DNA of 21,148 bases from a virus: positions 1 through 21,148 of the IMG/VR virus record IMGVR_UViG_3300032516_000234; one strand, written 5' to 3'. Position 1 is the first letter of the stretch. Every line of letters starts with the position of its first letter. Below are positions 13,544 to 21,148 of the stretch, one piece after another. A program made the position numbers and the translations under genes. Under the pieces are notes generated by a model. The model made no database searches. It was given only the letters and a program-made list of their open reading frames with translations, and was not told the DNA's origin.

Positions 13544-15241
13544 ATGGCGATCGTAACTCTGCCTACGTTTGCAGATCTCGAGATTGTTACGGCGGAGAAG
13601 CTGAACGCGCTAGTTGCCGCGCTCAACGCCAAGTTCTCGGGAGGGTTCGATTCCGGCGACATTCAGTGGCCGCTTACTGCCGAGGGCGATTTGCGGATGG
13701 ACATTTATGATATTACTGGTGGGCACAAGATCATGAATGTCATCAATGCGGCTAATTATCCATTTGAGGAAGCTGTAGCGGCGGCTGGTGCCGGTGGATG
13801 TGTGTTTATTCCGCCCAATACAACGGTAACAGGGGCCGGTGTTACATTCACCGGCAATGGCGTAGCGATTGTAGGCGCTGGACCTTCTTCGGTACTACGA
13901 TTGGCCGGCGAAGCCCCTACTAGCACTTTCATATTGCGGTCCAGTGGGGCTACTGCGCATACAGGATTCCTGATGGCCAATCTTACGCTAGACGGAAATG
14001 CTAGCGCAGGTACTGGCAACACGGGACTTCAACTTAGATATGTTCACAATGCCGTCATCCATGGGGTAACTTTCCAGAACTTCTCTGGTCCTGCACTAGA
14101 CTTGACCTACGGCGTAGCAGCGGGTAATGGATGTTCCCGTGTATCGGTGTCTAACTGTGTGTTTTCTGGAGGATCCAGTTACCACATACTATCGAATGAT
14201 GTGTCTGATATTACGATTCATGGCAACACATTCGTAGATAACACTCTATCAGCCATCTATCTGAAAGCCAATGCTACCAATTGCCTGATCAAACGCGTCA
14301 AGATCTCGAACAACAATATCTCGTCTGGCATTAATCCCGCCATATTTGTGGAAGGCAACGCCACGGCAACTTCCGCGAACTGGGCGGATATTGACGTCAG
14401 TCACAACACCGTGGATTCTATGACAGGCGCCTCGCCCGCCATATACGTGGGGTCTATTGCGGGCGGGATTCTTCGGGCGTCTGTCTGCGACAATAGCGCC
14501 GTGTCCGCAGCCCACGACGGTTTGAGCGTATGCTGCGACTACGGAACTGTGCGCGGAAACCTCCTGTACTCGGCCGGCGGGGACGGCATCGACCTGACTG
14601 AGTCCGTCATGCTGGAAGTATCTGGCAACGACGTGCGCACTGCAACAGCCAATGGCATTGACGCGCACGATTCGGTTAGTTGCACGATCCACGACAACCG
14701 AACGCAGGGTTCGGCAGTTCCTCTCCTACATTCGGCCACAACGCGTCAGTGGGCCAATGGGGACACAGTGGGCGCTCTCCCATTCGTCGGATTTGTTAAT
14801 AGAACGGCTGTTACCGTAGGAGCGGGCCTAAGTGTAGCCGGTGGATTTATTACTATCCCAGCCAATACATTGCGAGTTGGGGATGTCTTGCATTTCCATA
14901 GTGCGTACACGTATAATGGTGACGCGGATTATTCTTGGAATATGAATCTAGTGGTGCTGCCGGCAGGTGGAACAGCTAGTGTAATTGCACAGCACGCTTG
15001 GGATACAGAGCAGGATGCCTTGACTGACATGTTAGATGCTACTATGGTAGTAACTTCTGCCACCGCGGCCTATTCGCTAGTAGAGGTCAACTCGCAGAGA
15101 GCAGTAGTCATCAACACCGCCGTAGATATGCGATTCTACGTTACGTCCGAGGGTGACATGAAGGATAGCGACAGTATGACTGTTCATTATCTGGAAATTA
15201 CTCGTATCGGTGGATACGAAGAACAGACGGCCGTAACATGA
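13544..15241 (+). CDS. Tail spike with pectate-lyase-like beta-helix (565 aa)
   Basis: Likely trimeric receptor-binding spike, possibly a polysaccharide depolymerase. Residues 1-65 look like a virion anchor (VTAEKLNALVAALNAKF, DIQWPLTAEGDL). Residues about 75-115 have the pectate-lyase-3 entry (FEEAVAAAGAGGCVFIPP, VAIVGAGPSSVLRL). Residues about 140-395 are beta-helix coils with 'HNAVIHGVTFQNFSG', 'VSNCVFSGG', 'ITIHGNTFVDN' and 'ISNNNISSG'. Residues about 410-565 form a C-terminal beta-sandwich (FITIPANTLRVGDVLHFHS), probably trimerisation or binding. I cannot assign catalytic acids with certainty. It follows the nozzle gene by three bases and its stop overlaps the next start (ATGA). Confidence 0.74.
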   Translation: MAIVTLPTFADLEIVTAEKLNALVAALNAKFSGGFDSGDIQWPLTAEGDLRMDIYDITGGHKIMNVINAANYPFEEAVAAAGAGGCVFIPPNTTVTGAGVTFTGNGVAIVGAGPSSVLRLAGEAPTSTFILRSSGATAHTGFLMANLTLDGNASAGTGNTGLQLRYVHNAVIHGVTFQNFSGPALDLTYGVAAGNGCSRVSVSNCVFSGGSSYHILSNDVSDITIHGNTFVDNTLSAIYLKANATNCLIKRVKISNNNISSGINPAIFVEGNATATSANWADIDVSHNTVDSMTGASPAIYVGSIAGGILRASVCDNSAVSAAHDGLSVCCDYGTVRGNLLYSAGGDGIDLTESVMLEVSGNDVRTATANGIDAHDSVSCTIHDNRTQGSAVPLLHSATTRQWANGDTVGALPFVGFVNRTAVTVGAGLSVAGGFITIPANTLRVGDVLHFHSAYTYNGDADYSWNMNLVVLPAGGTASVIAQHAWDTEQDALTDMLDATMVVTSATAAYSLVEVNSQRAVVINTAVDMRFYVTSEGDMKDSDSMTVHYLEITRIGGYEEQTAVT

Positions 15242-15630
15242 TAATCCGCGAAGCCACCTACACAGACTCTTCCGGCATCAAAGAATGCGTGGCCTCCACA
15301 GTCTACTACCATGACGTGGATCCCGGCGCCATGGGCGGCAGATGGATCGTAGCTTGCCCTGACGACGCCCCGGATCTTGTTGTTGGGTGCGTGTGGTTGA
15401 TGGTCGAACCGCCCAATGCGTACCTCGACTTCTTGGCTGTCAGTCCAAAGTACCAGAACTTTCTGGGCGTACCACTGCTTGGGTTCACGCAGAAATGGCT
15501 TGCCGAGCACGGAGTGCGGTATATGCGCGCCGCCATACAGTCCTCCAACTTTCGCGCCATACGTCTAGGACTGGCTTTCCGCGCCAAACTCGACGCCGGT
15601 TACGCCCTATTGTACTGGCAGGGAGACTAA
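15238..15630 (+). CDS. GNAT-fold protein, T7 gp13-like position (130 aa)
   Basis: The sequence has the GNAT order: IREATYTD start, VGCVWLMVE strand pair, LDFLAVSPKYQNFLGVPLLGFTQKWLAEHG (motif A region, residues 64-92), then AAIQSSNFRAIRLGLAF (motif B, Asn104) and YALLYW. The cofactor pyrophosphate loop, normally R/Q-x-x-G-x-G/A, reads QNFLGV here, so acetyl-CoA binding may be weak or lost. Length and place (before a 208-aa and two larger proteins) match T7 gp13 (138 aa), whose family I recall as GNAT-related. It may be a virion-assembly factor rather than an enzyme. It starts by ATGA overlap with the spike gene. Confidence 0.65.
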   Translation: MIIREATYTDSSGIKECVASTVYYHDVDPGAMGGRWIVACPDDAPDLVVGCVWLMVEPPNAYLDFLAVSPKYQNFLGVPLLGFTQKWLAEHGVRYMRAAIQSSNFRAIRLGLAFRAKLDAGYALLYWQGD

Positions 15631-15631
15631 C

Positions 15632-16258
15632 ATGGGCAAAGGTTCTAGCACAACTACCACTACCGGATCTATTCCCGGCGCCGCGGCAGACGAGACCCAA
15701 CTTCGTGGCCTTCTGTCCACACTGGCAAGTAGTACCAGCGGACAGTTTGGCGATCTGTCTTCTATGGCTTCCGGCAATATTTCTGCGTCGGATTCCGACC
15801 GGCAGTTCATAGAAACTGCCCAGAACGCCGCCGCGGAAATCGCGCGCAAGAACGCGGAGAACAACTTCGCTTCGCAGAAGCGGCTCGTGGAGGAGCAGCT
15901 TTTGTCAAAGGGCATGGAGGGCGGCAGCATTGAGGCGGTCACCACCGCCCTGATGGGCAAGTCCAATCAGGATGCGCTGAACAACATCAATCTCCAGCAG
16001 CAGGGCCAAGCCGCCGAACAGATGACGAGTCTTCCGTTCCAGCGGGCCGGTGTGCAGTTGTCGGCCAACCAGTTGCTGCTCCAGAAATTGCTCGGCGCAG
16101 CCAACCCCGTAATGCAGCAGAGTCTGCAGGAGCGGCTGGCGCAGGGCACCACTACCTCACGAACTGAAACTAGCCCCGGTGCTTTTGACTACTTCAAAGA
16201 AATTTCAGATCTTGCGAAGAAATTTGCGCCCGTACCCAAACCCGCACCCGCAGCATAG
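15632..16258 (+). CDS. Internal virion protein, gp14-like (208 aa)
   Basis: Probable ejection protein packed inside the head. T7 gp14 is 196 aa and lies at the same place. The N terminus is Ser/Thr/Gly-rich and likely flexible (GSSTTTTTGSIPG). Residues 55-165 are nearly pure helix, rich in Ala, Gln, Asn (AQNAAAEIARKNAENNFASQ, LLSKGMEGGSIEAVTTALMG, NLQQQGQAAEQ-like stretch), and residues about 180-208 are Pro-rich at the end (APVPKPAPAA). The '...GGSIEAV' segment recalls the 'EGASMDRI' region of gp14, a weak parallel. No signal peptide is seen. GGGAGA (15621-15626) precedes the ATG. The role in forming the outer-membrane part of the DNA channel is inferred from T7. Confidence 0.58.
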   Translation: MGKGSSTTTTTGSIPGAAADETQLRGLLSTLASSTSGQFGDLSSMASGNISASDSDRQFIETAQNAAAEIARKNAENNFASQKRLVEEQLLSKGMEGGSIEAVTTALMGKSNQDALNNINLQQQGQAAEQMTSLPFQRAGVQLSANQLLLQKLLGAANPVMQQSLQERLAQGTTTSRTETSPGAFDYFKEISDLAKKFAPVPKPAPAA

Positions 16259-16269
16259 GAAAGGTAACA

Positions 16270-17694
16270 ATGGCAGACAATCCCCGTCTCTCCAATCTTG
16301 GCGTGACCTCTCCTAGCACCGCGGGTGCCGGCGTCGAGTCGTCTTTGGGCCCGGATAAGCTGGCCGCGCTTCTGGAAGGTACGACAGGTCTAGACAAGAA
16401 ATTGGCGGAAATGCGCGCAACCCCGCCTGCAAAGAAATCCACCATGGATAACTTGCTTTCGGCGCGCAACATTCCTATGCTGGTGCTGGCCGGACTCGCC
16501 GCTGCAGCGGGGGGCAAGGAAGGTGGGCTAGGCGCAGCAGCCGGTGTGTTGGCCGGAACTGTTGAGGGAGTAGGCGAAAGTACCGCGAAGCAGAACACCG
16601 AGGCCGAGGCAAAGCACGTCAAGGCCATTGGCGACATGCAGGACATAGTCGATAAGCGGCGCCAGACTATTACCACATTACTGACCGCGCAACCCGGGCT
16701 ATTTATGGATGCGGCTGGTAAGGATGCCATCGACCCAGTAATTCTGGGTATGGCCACCACCGGGGTTCCCATCGCGCTATCGCCAGCATCAATTGTTGGT
16801 GAACGCCGCCGTACTGCCCAGCAGGATGCCCGCATCAATTTCTGGGCGGACAAACTCAAAACAGCTACTACTCCAGAAATGGCACTGCAGGCTGGCCAGC
16901 AGCTATCCACGACGCTAGAACTTAACTTGTCGCCGGACGACATTGCCGTAATGTCGACTATGGACGACACTTCTATGTGGCTGAACTTGGCGGACAATTC
17001 TACGACGGACACAGGATCTGTGCTGTCGGCGTGGGTGTTCGCGGAACAGAATGGCAAGCCCCTTACTGACCCGGAAGTGCTTCGTAAGTTGCGGCCCGCG
17101 GCCAAGACTGCCGGCGAAGTTACCATGGATGACGTGGCCATTGGGTACTTGCAGAAGTGGCAGGACGCCATCAAGCAGAATCCTGAACTGGCACGTCTTC
17201 CCAAAGATCAACAGATCGCCACCATCTTTGCTGATGATCCGGCTGGGGCCACGGTGCTTACCGGCAGATTCAAGACGCTCGAAGGCGCCCCCACGTACGT
17301 AGACGGGTCGATGATCAAGGACGTCATGATCAATGTCTCGAATACCGAGAACGCGCTTCGTGCCATGAGTCCCGGTGCCGCCGAAAAGCTATTCGGAACT
17401 CCAGAACACGCGGCAGAAGTTCGCGCTGGTATGGTAAGGGCGCAGGTCAGTGTTCTTAACGGCGAACTTGCCAGTCAGCACGCCTCGCGAGTTGGCACCA
17501 TCTATTCCGAAATCGAAGAGGTGTACCGCACTACGTACCCCGACGCCTCCCCTGCTGAGGTATCGGCCCGGGCGCTGCAAATCTTCAGCGAAACCGTGGG
17601 CGAAGTCAGTGGCGACCCCACAGCTCCCGACTTCGACATTGACATTCTGCGCACTGCATTCCGCAAAAAGGTTACTGCTGGACTGGCTCGATAG
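16270..17694 (+). CDS. Internal virion protein with glycine-rich hydrophobic segment (474 aa)
   Basis: Probable ejection protein at the gp15 place; T7 gp15 is 747 aa, so this one is clearly shorter. Residues 1-60 are flexible. Residues 68-104 are a Gly/Ala-rich hydrophobic stretch (PMLVLAGLAAAAGG, then GLGAAAGVLAGTVEGVG), a glycine-zipper pattern suited to membrane insertion or helix packing. The remaining ~370 residues are helical and charged (QTITTLLTAQPGLFMDAAGK, YLQKWQDAIKQNPELARL, IYSEIEEVYRTTYPDASPAE), with no enzyme motif recognised. GGAAAGG at the upstream stop supports the ATG. Function is inferred from gene order. Confidence 0.52.
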   Translation: MADNPRLSNLGVTSPSTAGAGVESSLGPDKLAALLEGTTGLDKKLAEMRATPPAKKSTMDNLLSARNIPMLVLAGLAAAAGGKEGGLGAAAGVLAGTVEGVGESTAKQNTEAEAKHVKAIGDMQDIVDKRRQTITTLLTAQPGLFMDAAGKDAIDPVILGMATTGVPIALSPASIVGERRRTAQQDARINFWADKLKTATTPEMALQAGQQLSTTLELNLSPDDIAVMSTMDDTSMWLNLADNSTTDTGSVLSAWVFAEQNGKPLTDPEVLRKLRPAAKTAGEVTMDDVAIGYLQKWQDAIKQNPELARLPKDQQIATIFADDPAGATVLTGRFKTLEGAPTYVDGSMIKDVMINVSNTENALRAMSPGAAEKLFGTPEHAAEVRAGMVRAQVSVLNGELASQHASRVGTIYSEIEEVYRTTYPDASPAEVSARALQIFSETVGEVSGDPTAPDFDIDILRTAFRKKVTAGLAR

Positions 17695-17705
17695 GAGCAA
17701 TACAC

Positions 17706-20700
17706 ATGCCGACCAATCCCGAACAGCTTGATCGTCTCCGCTCTAAGGAGCAGGCGTTGCTGCGCGTGGGGTTTGATTCTAGCGCTGCGAAACTGGCAGT
17801 GTATGGCACGGACCAAGCCACCGACGAAGTTCTTACGGCAGCGGCTCCGGCTTCGTCTGTTGGCACGCCCAAGTTGCTGGCCGACCGGGCCCCCCTTGAG
17901 GCGCAGACCAACTACTTCGAGGACCAAGAAACCGTTGAGGGCCGCCCCACAGCACGCCAGCAGATCGCGGCCTTCCTCAAGAACAAGACTCCGGACATCC
18001 ACGTCCGGTACGACAAAGGCGACCAGCTTCGCCGGGAACTGGTGGACTATTCCGCCATTGCCGAAGGTGAGCGCGCACTTCGGGAACGTGATATGCTGGC
18101 GGACTTTACTATCGCAACGAACACCGTGACCCCGATTGTGCTGGGGCTGCAGCAGGCGTGGTACGGGGCTCTGCGCGGCGAGCATCCCGCGGAATTTGCC
18201 CAGCGCCTGTTCCCAGAAGTCACCATCCCAGACAGCGCCGGCCAGCAGAAGAAGAAGTGGCAGGCCCTTGTCGGGCTCGACCTCATGCGCCTGCGGCTCG
18301 TGGGCCTCGGCACGCCGTTTCATCCGTTGTCCAGCGACGCCACCACGGAAGTGGCGCGGGATTTGTCTTTGCGATTGGCCGAGGAAGCCGGAGAAGATTT
18401 GTTGGAGTTCAGGGATGTGTTCGAAGCCGGACAGTCAGGATACGGTATCGACGTCCTGCCGGGCGCCATGGGCGCTAAGTCGTTGCCGGACAAGGGCACT
18501 CCAGAACGGACTGCAGCCGAAGCCGGCATCGCGGACACCGGTGCCGACATCTATCGCAACTGGTCTTCCCATGGACCCGCGGGCACCGCAGCTATGGCAG
18601 GCGCTGCTTCAATTTTTGCAACTATGGAGATCGCCAACGATCCCATGCTGGCGACAGTGCCGATGGCGCCGGGAGTGGTCAACCTACTGCGCAGATCCAT
18701 GCCAGCCAGTTCCGTGGCCCGGGTGACCGGGGCCATCGCCGTCCGCACAAAGGGCTTCGAGGATGTGCTACGGGCCGTAGAGGATGGCACAAAATGGGTC
18801 GCCAAGGCCGAGCGCACGTACCAGACCACCAAGAGGGCCAACGACGGGGTGCGGCTGCTACAGGCCCGAAAACAGCTTGCTAAGTCCATGGCTCTTCTAG
18901 AGGCGGCCAAGGATCCCGGCGCCTCGGAAGCTGTTCTGCTGCATGTAGTTCCGCGCGAGGCCGCGGAAGCAGTCAAGGACAAGGTCTACACAGGCACCGT
19001 TGTGTCCACCAGCGAGGGGGCGTTTGCGTCGGGCGAACAGAGGCAAAAGGCCATCCTCGCCAACATTCAGGACACCATCCGGACCAAGATGCGGGACGGA
19101 TCGCCGGCCTCCGAGGTTGCGGAACTGGATGCTCGGTACCAGCAGCTTGCGGCCATGAAGCCGAAGGACATCCCCCTGAACCTGTCCGCAGCCGGCACTC
19201 CGGCCGAGGACATCAACGCTGTCATCAATGCCGAGCGTCGGGCAGCCCTGTCTGGTGAATCGACCCATCCTATCATCGACCTTGAGGATCCGGCGTACGA
19301 CGCTGCCGGCCTCCAGCAGCGGATCCTGATGGGTCCGGATGACGCGGAACAGAGCGGCGAGGCGTTCAGGTTGCTGGCAGCCGGCGCCGACATTGACGAT
19401 GTGGCCGTGCGCGAGATGTCCATCCCGGCGTACATGTCTGGGTACGGGCTTAGGCCGCACAACCTGACGGCCGATGGCCTGCTGGACGTGCCGCAGTTGA
19501 CCAAGGCCAACCGGCAGGCAGCTACGCGCTTGGAAAAAGCACGCGTGAAGCGCATTGTCGAACTCGACGAGCTTGACAAGACGCGCCCATTGACAGACTC
19601 CGAAGGAATGGAACTTCTCGAGCACAAGACCACGAAGTACAAATTCGAAGACAAGTGGCTCCCGCACCGGACCATGCACACGGACGTGGAACGCGCGTCG
19701 TGGCAGCAGACCATCGGAGAAAAGCTGGGAGACGTGTTCACGCCCGGCCTGTATCCAGAATCCTTGAGCCTGCGTCCGCCGGCCATGCTACGTTCTTTGC
19801 TGTATCAGTTCCGCGAACCCATGCGTGTGATGAAGTCCATGCACCCAGAGATGTTTGCCCGCATACGCAATGGTACGTACGCGGCTGAATTCGAAATGAA
19901 ACGTATGGCCGAGTTCTTTGACCAAGAACTTGTGCGTGCTGGCGTTAAGAATAAGGCCGGCAGTGCCGGCAAGATGGTTAGCAAAGAGCGCGGCGAGCAG
20001 CTATTCGATTTGCTAGATGCTGATCCACGTTCGGAGGCGTTCACGGCCCTCCACTTGGCCGCCGATGACGACATGCGCATGTCCATGCGCCGTATCCGTG
20101 GCATGTTCGATTACATGGCCGACAAGCAGGGCATCTCGCCTTCCGAGCGGTACATCACTGGGTACATCAATCATGTGCTGTCGGCCGAGCAATTGGCCAA
20201 CGGATCCATACCTTTGGATCTAATTGGCGCGTCTCCCCGGGCCAAGACGTTTGCTGCGCATTTGCTGGACCGTACGGGCAAGGGCGCGTACGAACGGGAT
20301 CCGCTGCTGGCGCTGGACATCTACAGCCGGGCAGCTTCCCGCAAGTTGCACATCGAGCCCATGCTCAAGGATATGCAGTTCGCGGCCAAGAAGTTCGTCA
20401 AAGAGAATCCGGCCGATGCTTGGTTCATGAACTACACCAATGACTTGATCAACAACTTCAAGGGCACCCCGTCCATGCTGGGCAACAGCGCCGACAGCAT
20501 GATGCGCGACATCAACATTTCGCTGCGGAAGTCTCCTGAGTTTACCGGCGCGTGGAAGCAAGTCATGGGCGATAAACCCATTCCAGTGTATGACCCGGGC
20601 GATGCCGGGCGCACGGTAATGGCCATGACTTCTCTTGCGTATTCTGGCGCCCTTACTGGCAACGCCCGGTACTTTCCTATGGCCGTGGCTACCGGCATCG

Positions 20701-21148
20701 CTACCAATGCCCCGCGCTTTGGAGTGTTCCGTACGCTGAAATCACTCTTCACGTGGGCCACGCCCGAAGGGCAGGCGCTGGCCCGAGCCGCCGGCATCGG
20801 TGACCAGTGGAATCAGATCTTTGAGGCCCCGTCGTGGAAGTCTATTTCCCAGCAGGCCGCCAGCGTGCATGCCGGCGGGCCGTCAATAGCCGCGTCCGAA
20901 AACTTCATCCGGTCGGTGACGTTCAATTCCGCCAAGGAAGACTACATGAAGAGGCTCGGGCTGTCCACGTGGCGCGAGGTTCAGAATGCTGGTCTTGAGA
21001 ATAGAATCTTGGTGGAGGCATCGCGGGCTGCAGAGGAAGTCAACCACCTATTCGGCCAGCTTGGCAAGCCGCCCAAGTTTGCCCGTGTTAGCAAGTCCGG
21101 ATCGGTAGCGGCAACCCAGTTCTTGTCCTTCATTCCCAAGCAGCTTGA
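17706..21148 (+). CDS. Giant internal virion (ejection) protein, 3' end missing (>1147 aa)
   Basis: I translated this frame codon by codon: it starts at ATG 17706 (MPTNPEQLDRLRSKEQALL), preceded by TAGGAG at 17692-17697, and stays open for 1147 codons to the last base. It is last in the ejection block, as T7 gp16 (1318 aa) is. Helical, Ala/Glu/Arg-rich segments dominate. A mildly hydrophobic region lies at about 293-330 (AAMAGAASIFATMEIANDP) and another at about 970-1005 (TVMAMTSLAYSGALTG, MAVATGIATNAP). The visible C-terminal end has VNHLFGQLGKPP and TQFLSFIPKQL. I see no clear lysozyme or transglycosylase signature in the N-terminal part, unlike T7 gp16. It is probably packaged in the head and injected with DNA; a large polyvalent-type protein is the alternative. 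Codon use is strongly GC-rich. Confidence 0.65.
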   Translation, partial: MPTNPEQLDRLRSKEQALLRVGFDSSAAKLAVYGTDQATDEVLTAAAPASSVGTPKLLADRAPLEAQTNYFEDQETVEGRPTARQQIAAFLKNKTPDIHVRYDKGDQLRRELVDYSAIAEGERALRERDMLADFTIATNTVTPIVLGLQQAWYGALRGEHPAEFAQRLFPEVTIPDSAGQQKKKWQALVGLDLMRLRLVGLGTPFHPLSSDATTEVARDLSLRLAEEAGEDLLEFRDVFEAGQSGYGIDVLPGAMGAKSLPDKGTPERTAAEAGIADTGADIYRNWSSHGPAGTAAMAGAASIFATMEIANDPMLATVPMAPGVVNLLRRSMPASSVARVTGAIAVRTKGFEDVLRAVEDGTKWVAKAERTYQTTKRANDGVRLLQARKQLAKSMALLEAAKDPGASEAVLLHVVPREAAEAVKDKVYTGTVVSTSEGAFASGEQRQKAILANIQDTIRTKMRDGSPASEVAELDARYQQLAAMKPKDIPLNLSAAGTPAEDINAVINAERRAALSGESTHPIIDLEDPAYDAAGLQQRILMGPDDAEQSGEAFRLLAAGADIDDVAVREMSIPAYMSGYGLRPHNLTADGLLDVPQLTKANRQAATRLEKARVKRIVELDELDKTRPLTDSEGMELLEHKTTKYKFEDKWLPHRTMHTDVERASWQQTIGEKLGDVFTPGLYPESLSLRPPAMLRSLLYQFREPMRVMKSMHPEMFARIRNGTYAAEFEMKRMAEFFDQELVRAGVKNKAGSAGKMVSKERGEQLFDLLDADPRSEAFTALHLAADDDMRMSMRRIRGMFDYMADKQGISPSERYITGYINHVLSAEQLANGSIPLDLIGASPRAKTFAAHLLDRTGKGAYERDPLLALDIYSRAASRKLHIEPMLKDMQFAAKKFVKENPADAWFMNYTNDLINNFKGTPSMLGNSADSMMRDINISLRKSPEFTGAWKQVMGDKPIPVYDPGDAGRTVMAMTSLAYSGALTGNARYFPMAVATGIATNAPRFGVFRTLKSLFTWATPEGQALARAAGIGDQWNQIFEAPSWKSISQQAASVHAGGPSIAASENFIRSVTFNSAKEDYMKRLGLSTWREVQNAGLENRILVEASRAAEEVNHLFGQLGKPPKFARVSKSGSVAATQFLSFIPKQL

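Noticed and set aside
16194-17204. 336-codon open frame on the - strand opposite the 474-aa gene
   Set aside because: Ser/Ala/Cys-rich product typical of an antisense shadow; the + strand frame has a good ribosome binding site and fits the operon.

Overview
The window is part of the late (virion) gene block of a tailed double-stranded DNA phage, class Caudoviricetes. It has 21 genes, all on the + strand, packed almost without gaps. The first (portal) is cut at its 5' end and the last (a giant internal virion protein) is still open at the 3' end. The standard genetic code is used, TAA, TAG and TGA all act as stops, and clear AGGAG-type ribosome binding sites precede most genes, so a bacterial host is likely. 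Nothing identifies the host further. I see no tRNA, rRNA, CRISPR array, insertion sequence, integrase, replication, lysis or terminase gene. No stretch over 300 bases lacks a gene; the longest gaps are about 57-60 bases.

Layout. Head module (1-5184): portal, two small unknown genes, a probable scaffold, a tryptophan-rich unknown, a head-decoration-like protein, the major capsid protein and a small beta-rich partner. A strong terminator hairpin ends this block (5194-5227). Fibre and accessory module (5245-10231): a GT-A glycosyltransferase, a long beta-helix fibre with an Ig/cadherin-like domain, and five small beta-rich proteins, three of which look like diverged paralogues. Tail module (10231-15241): a head-tail adaptor, a beta-propeller tail-nozzle protein and a pectate-lyase-like tail spike. 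Ejection module (15238-21148): a GNAT-fold protein, a 208-aa Gln/Ala-rich helical protein, a 474-aa protein with a glycine-rich hydrophobic stretch, and an open frame of at least 1147 codons.

The order portal, scaffold, capsid, terminator, adaptor, nozzle, then four ejection proteins of roughly 130/208/474/>1147 aa matches phage T7 genes 8-9-10-Tphi-11-12-13-14-15-16. The capsid protein, however, looks like the gpT-type HK97-fold family, and a fibre/glycosyltransferase cassette sits between capsid and adaptor. I therefore infer a short-tailed (podovirus-like) phage with a T7-type ejection apparatus and a mosaic head and fibre region. Product names rest on pattern recognition, not on database searches.

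How the genes would work together: the portal, scaffold and capsid build the prohead; the adaptor and propeller nozzle close the portal and form the short tail; the spike and fibres recognise the cell surface; the four last proteins are packed inside the head and form the channel for DNA entry. The glycosyltransferase may modify virion or host-surface glycans. The most curious points are the trio of PYGLR-motif proteins, a hairpin that hides the scaffold ribosome binding site, a GNAT protein with an eroded cofactor loop, a glycosyltransferase with a possible zinc knuckle, a lectin-like insertion in the nozzle, and a low-GC fibre gene.
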